Part shown: one piece after another, positions 12,781-62,135 of the stretch
Layout of the letters: each line of letters starts with the position of its first letter
How positions within the stretch are numbered: the stretch's first letter is position 1
Source: Trileptium ribeirensis
Lineage: Eukaryota; Nematoda; Enoplea; Enoplida; Thoracostomopsidae
DNA: 64,000 bases
NCBI GenBank assembly: GCA_030248225.1
Contig: JASANE010000291.1
Span: forward strand, 24,985 to 88,984
Direction of reading: 5' to 3'
Translations under genes and position numbers: made by a program
Notes under the pieces: generated by a model
Told to the model about the DNA's origin: nothing
Databases searched by the model: none
What the model saw: only the letters and a program-made list of their open reading frames with translations

Positions 12781-13520
12781 CCACAACCTTTACCCTTAAC
12801 TTAACTGTTCCTTTATCTGGCACAACGTTGATTATGAGATCTACACAAAGGTACTGGCTAAAACGCTTGAAAAGGTAAAGTTATCGCTTACTGACACAAC
12901 AGGAACGGTGTAGACGCATGACATATATCTGCTGCGCTACTGAATGTTGATAATATTGTCAATTTTACTAAAATTGCGTAATTTGGTTGGTTCCTTTGTA
13001 GCAGTTAACGGTTTTTCGGCTTTTGATGCGATTGAATGGGTACACATAATTTGTTGTTTTATTGCGGTGTAATTCTGAGCAGGCGTTTTTTGAAGCTAGT
13101 ACAGTACCTTCTGGTGCGCGATACGGTGTATCATGAACGGATTATTAAGAAACAATTTCAGTATAGCGCGCGGCGTTAGTCAAAAGTATGCTCGTTGACT
13201 TATAAAATGTCGACTAAGATTTTCGTATATTAATTACGGCAGTCAAATAGCATGCGAAGAAATTATACCTTGTGCAAGAGAATTAATATATAAATGCTGA
13301 TGATAGTTTCTGTGCCGTTATTTACAGCACGTTTTCCGGGATCTAAACGCTTTTGCTGAAACGTCGGGAGTACTGTCAGAGAAGATAAGACTGTTATCGT
13401 ATCTGTGGGCCGATCATCGGCTCACGACTCAAGCCGTGATTTAAAAATATGTTACTGACCTGTATGTTCTATATGGTGTCCTTTTCCCTGTAAACATAAT
13501 AAACAAGGTTATATGCAAAT
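12781..13520 (+). mobile_element. Second L1/Tx1-like reverse transcriptase remnant
   Basis: Blocks of an L1/Tx1-like RT are spread over several frames. NVDYEIYTKVLAKTLEKV comes from about 12825. NVDNIVNFTKIA is near 12945. AVNGFSAFDAIEWV is near 13000-13043, where family members have AVDxEKAFDxIEW with the first catalytic Asp. NADDSF at about 13293-13310 corresponds to the YADD box. Stops and frameshifts separate the blocks. It lies 1.7 kb from the first remnant in the same orientation and has the same domain content, so it is a second, independently decayed insertion rather than a continuation. Confidence 0.6.
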
Positions 13521-14407
13521 AAGATTTAATATAAAAATAAGAAATAATATCTAACAGATAATAAATAACTTTCAGCAATTCCGCAACTGAATTGCGTAAA
13601 TCAGTCTTAATCTCGCAATACGGTATATCGCACTGATATTCGTGTGCATTTTCTTATTACCCCGGTATGTATCTAGCGCATCCACAATTTGGCTGAACGG
13701 TTCACTAAAACTTTTGCGTGACTAAAAAGCCTAAAACATAAGAGATTTACATATACATTCTTGTTCACGTAAACGTCGTAATTTTTTGAAAACTTCAGAT
13801 CCAGGCAAATCAAAGTGTTAAAAAAATTTAGGTTTTTTACATCCATGCGCTGAAAATTAAATTCTCGTTCCTTCCGGTTCCTGAAATCATGCTTGTTACC
13901 TACTTATGCTGCTTGTTACTAGCTCTTTTAATAATTGTACCACTTGAACGAGCCTTCACAGATTTAGAAAATTTTGGTAAACATTTCGGTTCAGTCCACC
14001 TCCGTCACAGTCCATTAATCGCATTGGTTAATCAGACTCTACCTCTTTAACCTAGACCTAATCAATAGCCTGGTTTTAGGACATGCTCACATGTTGATGA
14101 TACTGCAGCTGTAACCTCGCGATTGTGGTGAAAGCTCACATTGCTATTAAGTGAACCGAGTCGGCATGGTTCAGAACAATTGTTCTTTGACTCTTTTTAC
14201 TTCTAGATGGCATACAGAGGACGGAACTGATGTAAATATAAAATTGAATTAAGAATACTTTACGTAATTGAACAAAACCAATTATTTCTTTTTTGAATTA
14301 CGTATGTATATTGAGTTAATATATTTACATATCGATACCTACATTTTTAATGCAATGAATGGCATGAAAGACTATTGTGTTTTATTATAGTTATTCCTAA
14401 ACTAAGT
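13521..14407. other. Upstream flank of PRMT3
   Basis: AT-rich sequence with no recognised gene. It should contain the PRMT3 promoter, but no distinctive motif can be singled out. A TTTATTATAG acceptor-like sequence at about 14381-14390 lies 17 bp before the ATG, so a 5' UTR intron or trans-splice acceptor there is possible. Confidence 0.4.
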
Positions 14408-51944
<37,537 letters not shown>

Positions 51945-54725
51945 CATAAAGACGTACTTGTGCAGGAAGAAATGATATATATGGAACCGGGTCACCGGGC
52001 TGCAGTTCTGAGGGAAAAGGCTGTTGCAAATTTACTATACTGTTCTAGTTGGGTACCTAGAACGCTGAGTTTATACTATTATATTTCTCGGTGGATGGGG
52101 CTCGAAATACTTAATGCCTGGGGTCTTAGACGCGGTTGCCTGTACTAATCTATCAGATGGGGATAGGCTCGAACACCAATACCGAGGCATCTATTATATT
52201 GCTCGGTGGATGGGGCTCGAAATACTTAATGACTGGGGTCTTAGACGCGGTTGCCTGTACTAATCTATCAGATGGGGATAGGCTCGAACACTAATACCGA
52301 GGCGTTGTTTTGCTTTCGTCGTATGCTGGCCTCTTCCGCAAATAACAGAGTAATAAATTCGAGTGCTGCTGAACAAATGTCTGCTAATATAATTGCTCTA
52401 GATAAATAATAAGAAGCCATCGCGAACAGTTAAAGGCTGATAGAAGCGTGTTGGCATGTGCGCTTAGTGGGGAACGTCGACGCTGTGCTGTCGGGAATAA
52501 GGATTTGCAGCCTTGAACAGTAGTATGTGTTTTTTCCACACACCTTTGATGTATAAGTGCTTCCAAACCGCTCACAATTCTCGCACGACGATTGCAAACA
52601 CTGACGAACGGACATCCGAGGCACATCCAAGCAGTTTAAATGTGACTTTAACACTGGATTTTGTCTAGTATTGTAGTCTGCAGAAAATACAAAAACCTCA
52701 ATTTCAATTGTGCTTTGCTAAGCACGCTGTTTTCTTCTTGCTATTCAACTGTTTTCCAACACGGTTTCTCACGGCTTCGCAGAATATATGTACCATGTGT
52801 GGTTTAGAAGGTGGTATTGTCACTTGGCCAATACCGTAACCTAATCACTGAATCGCTACCATCACAAAATGGTGACCCGCTTCCACCTCTGGTACATATG
52901 TACCCTGTGTATCTGTTTTGTATTAATTGAGCATGCCCTACTCCATGGTTCTGCATTGGATGAAACGTTAAATAAGATCCACTATATTAACTTAGTTGTA
53001 AAGCCCTCTCGTTGTCAAGCTGCCATCATTGGCTGTCAGTCAAACCATCTTGCAAGTTTCAGTATATACTCCTGCGTATTCATAATTCCACCGCTTTACA
53101 GACCCGTCCTGTGGCATTTATCAACCAAATGAAATAGGCGTGCAGCAATGGTGCGTGTTAGTTGTACCACATTAGCGAAGAATCTGGGCGCCGAAAATCA
53201 TGCCTGACTACAAAACTTATTAAACTTACCAATAATACCGCAAATACGGTAAACATAATAATATAATATTGCATGCCAAGCGAACACCACACCACGCTGG
53301 CAGGTGATGCGACTGTTCGTGATATAATCTCGACTAAAGATGGGAATCGGGCCGACGGGGCCAGCAGCCAGCATGGTCCGACTGTAGCAAACGTTACGAA
53401 GTTGACATGCTCGACGACGGATACCATTTTTTAAATCTGTGGTGACATTCAAACACAGCATGCGTTATGAATTTGTTAAAACCGCTAAAATTTTATGCTG
53501 TGAAGATTATCTAGCATGTCTCAATTCGAAAATGTGAAACCATTATTTCTCATCTTCAACATAGATGGACCAACGCCGTCGTGTCTGTTGAGGCACCATA
53601 GGCCTTGATTTTACAAATGTTAAGATATTAAACTATACCAGATATCTTCCTTGTGGCTTACTTTCAAACCAAGCTACATTAAAATAACCAATATAAATGC
53701 ATGTTAAATATAAATATTTGAACAAATCGTAATCGGGGATATTTGGGCTTTAATTTGGCCGAAGTGTTATGGGTATGACAGGCTGTCCGTGTTGCCTCAG
53801 TTGAAAAATCCATATGTGTTCAACACTTTAAAATTTTAGCACATAGAGTCTCAGACTTAGCAAAATGTAGTAATGCGAAAGTACTGCAAGATGTGGCCAC
53901 CATGGTTGCTAAATCGTTGTGATTTGTGGTGTCAAGGGCGATGAACTTTGAGCTTTGCTTATTTAAAACGAGGTGAATATATAATCGGCTTGCCTAGATA
54001 AATATCGTTATATATCGTCAGGGCGATTGATGAACGCATACAAACCTGCGAAATGGGAAATGTGCGCGTCCGGCTACTGCGCTTGTACATCAGTGATCTA
54101 ATTGTGAATACGAATATTTGCACGGTTCACGTCGTATGTAGTTTTCACAAAAGAACACTATGGTATACGCACCCAACGTAGACTCATGCACAAATAGATA
54201 TTTTCAATTGGCAAAACTCGAAACCGATTGAACCACAACAGTAGTTTTTGAATAGTTACTGTCTTTATGGGCACATCTTGAAAGTGCGAGAATAACGCGC
54301 GTAGTGTCGATCAGAATCATGTTTGTACTGAATGCACAATTTTGGGCCAAATATATGTCAACATGAAGTAAATATGTAATTAGAAACAGAATAAACATTC
54401 CAGCACACCTAGCAGAGTTAAAGTTTGGAAAGCGGTACAGAATCCGCAAAACCAAATATGTGAGTAATTTTTCAACATATGTACATTATCTGTGGTGCTT
54501 CAGTGCAATGAATTCATGTGACTGCATAGCACGCCACGGCTATGTGAAATCCAGGAATTTACTCGGAATAGCAACGTAGCACTTGGTTTACGAGAAACTG
54601 AAACAACCAACAAAACTATCATTTTAATTCAGCCATGTAAGGAATGCTTTCTAAGCCTGAATATTTTCATGTTTTAATGTGTAATACTAATATTTGTCAA
54701 AAGTGAAAAATGCTGCATCGATAAC
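51945..54725. other. PRMT3 3' flank and intergenic DNA
   Basis: Besides the 115-bp duplication there is no recognised gene. The + ORF at 52869-53132 (87 codons) has a hydrophobic start (CTLCICFVLIEHALLHGSA) but no recognisable body, and its assignment as a gene is weak. Confidence 0.45.
52087..52306. repeat. 115-bp tandem duplication downstream of PRMT3 stop
   Basis: Two nearly identical units (start 52087 and 52202), each beginning CTCGGTGGATGGGGCTCGAA and ending near AATACCGAGGC. Only a few differences exist (for example GCCTGGGG against GACTGGGG). Each unit starts CTCGGT and ends ACCGAG, so it is bounded by short inverted repeats. AATAAA at 52352-52357 could be the PRMT3 poly(A) signal, which would put the repeat in the 3' UTR. 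Confidence 0.85.
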
Positions 54726-55980
54726 TTCAGGCAAACCTGCTCCGCCATGACCCGCGGGCAGACACCTCAATCCGACCCACGCTCCGCACGCCTAGCACTC
54801 CACCTGACCCCCCATTTTTATCTCGATACCATAATTTAATATTGCTACCACCGGCGCCTGACTGGCTGTCTAGTGGAGGTGAGAACGGGCCGAAAGTTTT
54901 GCGCCCGGAGCAGTCCGTTGAAAATCTGCAAAACTTCTGCACAGTCCGGCCTGTGTATAGGTAATCGGATGTAGGCAAGCTCTACATAATGGATGGAGGT
55001 GATGGATAAAACCGTATATATATGCGAAATGAGGCCGACGAGAAATTCTTAGAACGAATCAACGATTATCGAATAGTGTAATAAACATTCGGACTTTGAC
55101 TGATGTGAAAACGAATTGAAATTTTTCGTCACGACGCGGTCCGTTGGAAATCCAGGCAGGCCCACCCCGTTAGAAATCTAGGCCGGTCTTGCCTTTTCGT
55201 AATCAAGTGTCGTCCCGGCGGCTGGACCGGACCACTGATCAAAAATTCATCACTTCTGCCTTCCAGACATCATTTTAGTTATATATGCTACCAAAGAGTT
55301 CATGTTAAAGTATCTTGTCGTTATAAATACTTATGTGAATGTTCATGAAATACAGTTATGCCTTTCATTACCTATATGTATGACTTTTATGTGCACTATA
55401 AAAATTATTTGTTGAGGTGTAATGGCTTGCGTTTTCTTAAATTGTTTTTGCATTTTGTTTCTTATTTTGCGACAAGTATTACCCAAATTGGGTAACAGCT
55501 GAAAACTTTACGGTAGTGGTCGCTAGATGTGAGAATTTTGGTCGGCACCTGATTACGAACGGGCAGGGCCAAAATGTTGCTGATCCAGGCCGGCTCGATT
55601 CCCAATGAGCCGTGCCGATAAATTGCAATTTTTCTCACTTCAGTCGAATACCAAATGTTTAACGGTTCGATAATCTTGGGTTCGTTTTAAGAATTGCTTG
55701 TCAGGCTCATTTCATATATGCGTTTTTATCTTTATATCGCCTGTATCATTTAGATTGAGCTTGCCTACGTACGATTATAAACGAGGCGGGGTGGCTGGAC
55801 CGAAATTTTGCAGCTTCGGACCATGCAGACTTCGATTTCCAACATCCCGGACGAGGCCGAAATTGTGCACCTCCGTGCCAGGCCGGGCCGAGCTCGATTT
55901 CCAGCGTGCCGGGACGGGCCTTTGAGCCTCCGTGCTAGGCCGGACCGACCTCGAGCTCCAACAGGCCGGAGCGGAGCATT
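54726..55980. repeat. GC-rich degenerate repeat zone
   Basis: Three tandem units of about 60 bp lie at 55790-55975, marked by TCGATTTCCA (55832), TCGATTTCCA (55894) and TCGAGCTCCA (55951), with GTGCCAGGCCGGGCC-type cores. Related phrases occur nearby: GGCCGAAAGTTTTGC (54888), CCGTTGGAAATCCAGGC (55141), GTTAGAAATCTAGGCCGG (55169) and ATCCAGGCCGGCTCGATT (55582). This explains the Arg/Pro-rich ORFs on both strands. Confidence 0.7.
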
Positions 55981-56264
55981 AAGACAATACAATCATAGTT
56001 TTCCCAGAGTTATATTTCATTATGTTACCGCTGTTATTGGCTATTCTCGTATTGAATTGAGCGGATTTCGGAGCTTCACACACTAAGCAGCTTAATTATC
56101 ACCGCTTGACGTTTCATTGCATTCATACCAGCAATAAATTTCAAAAAAAAACGACAAGAGTGTAGTAATAACGTCGTGTAAATAGATTATTCTAACAGCA
56201 AACTTCACAATATTATATAATACAAGAAGCAATAACGTAGATGAGGCGTACGACCTTGTTGCAT

Positions 56265-56663
56265 TCATTTCCTACCCAGTCCAACAAACCATGATCGTGT
56301 TAGCATATTAGCTTTGTTGTCCGGGATCGTTTCCAGTACGATACTGCGATTGAACAATCTTTTTCTATACGTAGCAGGATAACTAAGCCTTTGAACGCGT
56401 TTGTTTCTACTGTTGTTCCGTCGTGCGCTCATTTTACCCCGAGTCCGATTGCTGCTCAGTGCCTCGATAGTAGTCGTGTTGCTGACTGCGGTTTCCGCGA
56501 GTGGAGATTTAATGGAACTAGTCTTGAGGAAACACATTATCGCATTAGACCTAGGTTTCACAAAGCAGTTTTCAGCAATAAATCCTATGATCACTGGTGT
56601 GTGTGCTGCTTGAATTGAGTACAGTCCAAGTAACAATAGGAGTACCGGTAGCAGAATAACCAT
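56265..56663 (-). CDS. Candidate small secreted protein, possible neuropeptide-like precursor
   Basis: A 132-codon intact ORF, the longest single frame in the window. It starts MVILLPVLLLLLGLYSIQA, a textbook signal-peptide pattern (hydrophobic core, small residue at the likely cleavage site). The body has two cysteines in CFVKPRSNAIMC, two NxT/S sites and a basic C-terminal half with dibasic sites (NKR, RKR). It ends SWFVGLGRK and stop. Gly followed by Arg-Lys is the signal for C-terminal amidation, so a small amidated peptide ending FVGL could be released. I do not recognise the family. There is no visible poly(A) signal, promoter or homologue to confirm it; a chance ORF remains possible. 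The surroundings are repeat-rich and no intron is needed. Confidence 0.4.
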   Translation of the reverse strand: MVILLPVLLLLLGLYSIQAAHTPVIIGFIAENCFVKPRSNAIMCFLKTSSIKSPLAETAVSNTTTIEALSSNRTRGKMSARRNNSRNKRVQRLSYPATYRKRLFNRSIVLETIPDNKANMLTRSWFVGLGRK

Positions 56664-56970
56664 GTTGCCTGTACCGAACTATTGAATACCGTATACATAT
56701 AGTTTCTGAAATAATGTCTTCAGTTTCTATTACATTCTGCAATTAAGTAATAAATTGATTATATATGTATTAACTGTAATCTTTACAGAAGGTGTAATAA
56801 AATTAGAGCTGCGCTGCAAAAATGCGGCTCATTCTCTTATTGACCTGGAGTCTGGCTTTGTTGGAGCCAAGTCAATTGAGTTATTAAGGCTGGACCAAAA
56901 GGTTGGCTGGCAGTGATCCACATAATATCCCGAACGTTGATTTATGCATTTGTTTTTTTATTTATCTAAC
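56664..56970. other. Intergenic stretch
   Basis: AT-rich sequence with no recognised feature, lying between the secreted-protein ORF and the TTAGCATAA element. Confidence 0.4.
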
Positions 56971-57680
56971 GTGCACAGAAAATACTTATGCTAAATATAT
57001 TTAGCATAGCCTTATGCTTAATAAAAATTTAACATAATTGTGCTTAATTTTAAAAATAAGTATGCTTACTGCAAACTTTTAAAATTTGATGCTTAATATA
57101 AAAATGTTTATTAATGTTGACTATCATTTAGGCATAATTTACGTAAATATTTTAAGTACTAGAAAATAAGCTAAAAAATTACTTAACCGTTTCCTTCTTA
57201 AACCAAAGCGTATAAATTTCGTGCAATCTCGAACAAACTTTTACTCCAACGACGAATTGAACCTTGATCGTTCATGTGCAAGTCTCATACTAGCCACCAC
57301 GCTATTCAGGCGCTGCTGCTTGGTTCCTTAAGGATCCTTTCAAAGCGAACGAATAAATCAACGAACGTGCATAAGCACAATCGACGATAATCTCGGCAAT
57401 CAACTTGCCATGCAATGTAGGTTATGATAAATGTGTCAGTTTACGAACGAAAGGATTAACACTTGGAAATATTATGCTTAAATATTAAGTTTTTATGCAC
57501 AACTCTTTTAGATTTTCAGCTTAATTTATGCTAAACGTTTCAGGTCCTCATTTAGCATAACAATTATACTGAATGATTAGCATAATTTATACTGAATAAA
57601 TAGAACTTTGCTCAATATTTAGTAAAGCAAGTACTGCAAAATCTTCAGTATAATGCTTAACAGTACCATAATATTGGTAA
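56971..57680 (-). mobile_element. TTAGCATAA-rich non-autonomous element, copy 2 (inverse orientation)
   Basis: It starts GTGCACAGAAAATACTTATG, matching the reverse complement of the right end of copy 1 (GCACTGAAAAAGAGTACGC). A perfect 22-bp palindrome lies at 56987-57008. Both flanks (56971-57190 and 57470-57680) match copy 1 in reverse. The middle (57190-57470) differs from copy 1 and contains unrelated, less AT-rich sequence. No coding capacity is seen. Confidence 0.75.
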
Positions 57681-60600
57681 ATATTGTGAGTCTATGTTGA
57701 AAGTCAACAAAATTTTTAATGTAGCTAAAATGGTATAAATGAAAAATTCAAAATTAAATAAAACCTCGACTCTAAAAACCTTTGCTAACGAAATTCCTAC
57801 ATAATACATATATCGCAATATTAACATTAACGAGCAAACTATGTGTTTTGAAATGGAACTTCAAAAAGAACTGCCAACGGATTGAACAGATTGTATAGAA
57901 AATTTTAATTGCAGTTTCAGGCTTAACATTTTGGCTCAAACTTTAACCTAAATTTTGACAACCGCTTAACGACGATATTATAGAGCGCCGATCAGGCTCC
58001 GAAATGACCTAAATTACTGGCGTAACCTTTCTACTATGTATTTATATGCAGTTACATAAATATATAAACATATATACATATTTCCGCTATGGCGCGCTTG
58101 GGGTATATATATATATTTATCCGAGCGTTCCCACAAACGCAATATTCAAAGTTGAGGCTTTCAAGTATTGAATTACTGAACATCTCAATCCTCAGTCAAT
58201 AATTGCAATGGATCACAAAGTAAAAAGCTGGAAAACTTATAGCATATATATTAATTCTAAATTAACTCTAAAGCTCATCAATCGCCGTTTTCATCATCGT
58301 TCGGTCGTAAGGACATATATGTATATATGTGTCCATATTCTCAAGTTTAATTTAACATAACTAGTTTAATTTATAATTTGAAAATGTTCAGTGTTTCTCT
58401 AATGCTAGTGGCCATGTATCTGTAACTCCAAGCAGATACATTTACGGTCTGGGGTGCGTACACTTAAACGCAGTGAACATGACGGGCTTGTGTAAAATTT
58501 TTTAAGGAATTGTATTATTTGTGGATTTATATATATAAATCGTGTATCATAGCTGGAAGTGGGGCATGTGGCTCCCCCGTGTTACACGGGGAATGGGGAG
58601 TGGCGGCTTTGCGTGCCGCGCACATACTTCTTTAGCGGCAAGAGTCTGTTAATGTTTTTGCAAATTTCGTTTACGTGCTTTTATTTTAATAAAGAGTTAT
58701 TTGCAACTAGTTTGATTAGTAGATGAGCTATAATAGCTATTTTTGAAACGCATTTATATCTATATGAGCAGTAATGTCAAACTCTTACTAATAGATTTCT
58801 GGTGCTGTTGTGACTGCTCGTTGAGAGCTGGACGGCGCAGATGGGTAGCCGGGCGCGGCAAATTTACTTGTGTAAGAATTACCTTCAAATATGTGTAAGA
58901 ACTACTATTATCTTTAGCAAACTTTTTGCTTTAGACTACAATCCTAAATTCGTCAATATTGGAGGTACAGCAAAAATTTGGCGTTATTCGACTCAGCTGG
59001 AGGTTCATAAAATATCCATTTTGACCATATTGTAAATCGTTTTTGGTTGCCAATGCTCCGTTTTGGTGTGATACGAGTATCCTTAACCTCATATTCGACT
59101 TGAGAATGCTTGGTTGAAATACTACATATATGTGGGTCTAGAACACGCTCTTCTTTTTGCACACGCTTTTATTCATTGTTAAAAATCTTTCAAAAATATA
59201 AAATGTTTCAAATTAGTATGTTTCACTCGTATTTGTGTAAAAAAAATTTTTAATTTTTGGGTTTCTTTTACGTAAATACGCAAAGAATGTGTTTAATATA
59301 TACATAATAAGCCATTTCTGCCCTATATATATTGCAGGTGTTTGTAAAGTAAAGCTCTAAATTTAGAATATATAGAGTAATAACTGTTCTCGAAGAGAGG
59401 TCCGGGAAAGATCGCGATGTATATATTTTGTGTAACAGCACAAGAAGTTGGACCTTTCCGAATAGGTCGAAACAATTCTAAAATTATATATTTTCGCTAG
59501 TGCTTTCGTGAATTGGTGGAGCGTGGTTCGGTTGCATTATAGTTTTTGTGTTTTGTATCCTAAATAAATTTTGTCTTTATGAATATGCTATAATTGATTT
59601 CATCGCGCTCCACCCATTCTTGTAGTGTGTACGCACGTTCTGATTTTGTTATCTTTATTGAAAGTACAAGGGGAATTCAAACAATAAATTAGTAGATTAT
59701 ATTTTGTTCATGTGTAGTCCCAACTTGAGCAATCGAGCCTTGGGGGATAAACGATGTCAATTCGTATAGTTTTCATGCTGTTGGTTGCTTGCGCTTCCGG
59801 ATGAGACTAGGAACACCGGCCAGAACGTTTGCCTAAATCATAATTTTGATCCTCTTTCGTTTGACTTAGTCCCGGAAGAGCCAATCCTGGTATCAACCGT
59901 TATTTCATTATAACTTTGTCATATGCGGGCACACTTGTCACGCGTGTTATGATGGTGTATCTATCGCTTTTATAAGTTTTATATTTGTAGAGATAGCAAT
60001 TCCGAGCAACTGAAATGTGAGGACATTTTGTTAAGACCAAGGGGAGTGGGAATCAGTACGTGGATTTTCTCACTCAATGGGGGTGGGTAGGGACATCGTA
60101 TTCTTACAGACTGGGTGTTGCTTGCAACCTGCTTGTCTGATGGAGTTATAGCGCAACACAGCTTCCAAAATGTTGAGCTTTGATGAGCGCCAGTGCCAGC
60201 AGGCTCGGTTGGGTCCCGAAACGCTCCATGAGGGCCACCAAAGGCTACCGGCGAAGCTTATGGCCGGGGGGGGGGTACATTAAAATGCCGAATAAGGGCT
60301 GATTTTTGGGGCTTAGTACCGTAAACGGGTCCGTTAGTACACGTTTAGCTGGTTTTTACTTCCGCGTGTTAACGACGTATATGAATAATTGGGGCAACCT
60401 GTTTGACGCTCGTCATCAGGTCGACTAAATGGCCTATAGGATTAAGTTGTGATCGGATTCTAAGATTTCCTTTCTCACTAGGACGCGACCTACGAGACCT
60501 AAGGTTGGACTCTGCTACCGTCCGCCTGCCTTCTTCGAAACTGAAAACATTTAATTTTATCGGGTTTACCCCAAGCGCGGGTAGGTTCGTGTTTTTGAGC

Positions 60601-61520
60601 TGCTCGGACAGCTGCGCGCCGACCAGCCCGAGGTTCTGTCGTATTGTTTGCCAGCTTTTTGGTTCGTTTGCTGCTGTTGTTTTACTGCCTGTTGCGCACG
60701 TTGTTATTGTAAAATGAAGTTATTATTTTTAAATGAGTTCGTCTTAAATTCTTGTCCAGAAAGCTGAAATGAAATTCGGTCGTTCTAAAAACGAGACTAT
60801 CTTTAAATCGACTCGTCTCAAAACAACTGATTTTAAACCGACCCGTTTTATTTAAATCGACTTTTTGCTGGCAATTATGATTAAAATTCGTTTCGGTTAA
60901 GTGGAATATTAAATCGAGGGAAATCAAATCCACAAATGTGAAATTAACATAAGTTTTGTTTTTACGAAAATGAAATCAAATCGAGTCGATTAGAATTGTG
61001 TAAAAATAAAAGTGATTTTAAAGCGAGAAGTGGAATTGATTTCATCCTTTGCGTTTACTATATCCTGTCAAATATCCCAAATTACGGACACCGCACACAT
61101 CTTATCGTAGTTTCTGCAATCAGAGGATCTCTTTAATATGCCTAGCGGGTGTTGGGCTAGCGTTGTCAATCCTAGGTGTACGTAGATTGTCTCACTAATC
61201 CTCGGTAAATGTCGGTAAATTCATTTTATCGTTCAAACAATCGACTAGTTTCCTCCGCCGGCCCTCGAACTAGTTTCGTGTTTAGCATGCCCCAAGGAAA
61301 TCAGAAGAAACGCGAGAGTTCACAAAACGATATATATGTCCGGATTTTGTATTAGTGTAATATGTACTAGGACCAGTTCTGGCCCTAAGGGATCCCAGCT
61401 GCACCACGGTTTACTCTATTGTGGTGCCCGGACAACCCCGGCTTCCACGACTCCCCGGTGATCTATGCGATGACCTAAGGGAACCGCTTAGCTTAGTAGG
61501 CTGCCGGCGGGTTTACCAGG
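57681..61520. other. Intergenic stretch, no gene recognised
   Basis: AT-rich with local features only. There are TATATA runs near 58060-58120 and 58310-58330. A perfect hairpin CCCCGTG-TTA-CACGGGG lies near 58577-58593. A G run (GGGGGGGGGG) is at about 60265. At 60680-61050, inverted motifs such as AAATCGACTCG (60807) and CGAGTCGATT (60979) suggest a small inverted-repeat element. The 104-codon + ORF at 60403-60717 shows no recognisable domain. Confidence 0.4.
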
Positions 61521-62135
61521 GTGTTCGGCCTGGCCCCTATAGTGGCCCACGTCTCTAGTGGTATGAAGGTCCCCCGAGGGAGAGCCAACCCTTAGGCCTG
61601 CTCACAGGTAATAAGGCTGACTCGCCTTTCCCTCATTATCCACTTGATCCCCTAAGCGGGGTTCTCTGATCCTAGTATAGCCTGAAGAGGGTTCCCCATT
61701 TGTCGAGCTAGAATGTAGATCCCTAATCTAAAGACTAGTGGTGGATGCACGGTCATGATCCTGACAGCAGCCCAGTTTTGGTTGGGACTCCTTATGCTAT
61801 TCCTTATTCTAGTCCTAGCAGACTTTACCTAGTAACTAAAACAACACCAGGGCACTGAGGCGAGGGCCCCAGTCCCTTGAATGTCTAGATTCTGATGGTT
61901 AGGGTTTTACTATTGGAGTTGTAAGCTGAGCGGCGGGTCATGCAAGGCGATGATTTACGGCGAGGGGTTTGCGGCAGGGGCGTCCCTGATGGTTGACGTG
62001 CATGCTCGAGCGTTCTTAGGGTTCCGGTTTAAGCTAATTCTAACAATTTTGCTAGGGTCAGGAATTTAAAAAAAAACTCCTAACTGCTTTAGAAAGTAAC
62101 ACGCGATTCAATTGATTTACTCTTGAATCTTTTCC
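61521..62135 (+). repeat. Left arm of long inverted repeat
   Basis: GC content is higher than in the surroundings. The inner end is AT-rich (ends near CTCTTGAATCTTTT). The match to the right arm appears to stop outward of GTGTTCGGCC at 61521. Confidence 0.85.

Noticed and set aside
14375..14407. Upstream in-frame ATG at 14375 as PRMT3 start
   Set aside because: It adds a short hydrophobic stretch unlike other PRMT3 N-termini and is followed by an acceptor-like TATTATAG, so it is probably removed or lies in the 5' UTR.
52087..52306. Hammerhead ribozyme tandem (GAAA within each unit)
   Set aside because: The CTGANGA core box is absent at the required position, so the catalytic core cannot be built.
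52869..53132. 87-codon + ORF with hydrophobic start as secreted protein
   Set aside because: Weak signal-like start interrupted by charged residues; body is without cleavage pattern or known motif; overlaps other open frames of similar length nearby.
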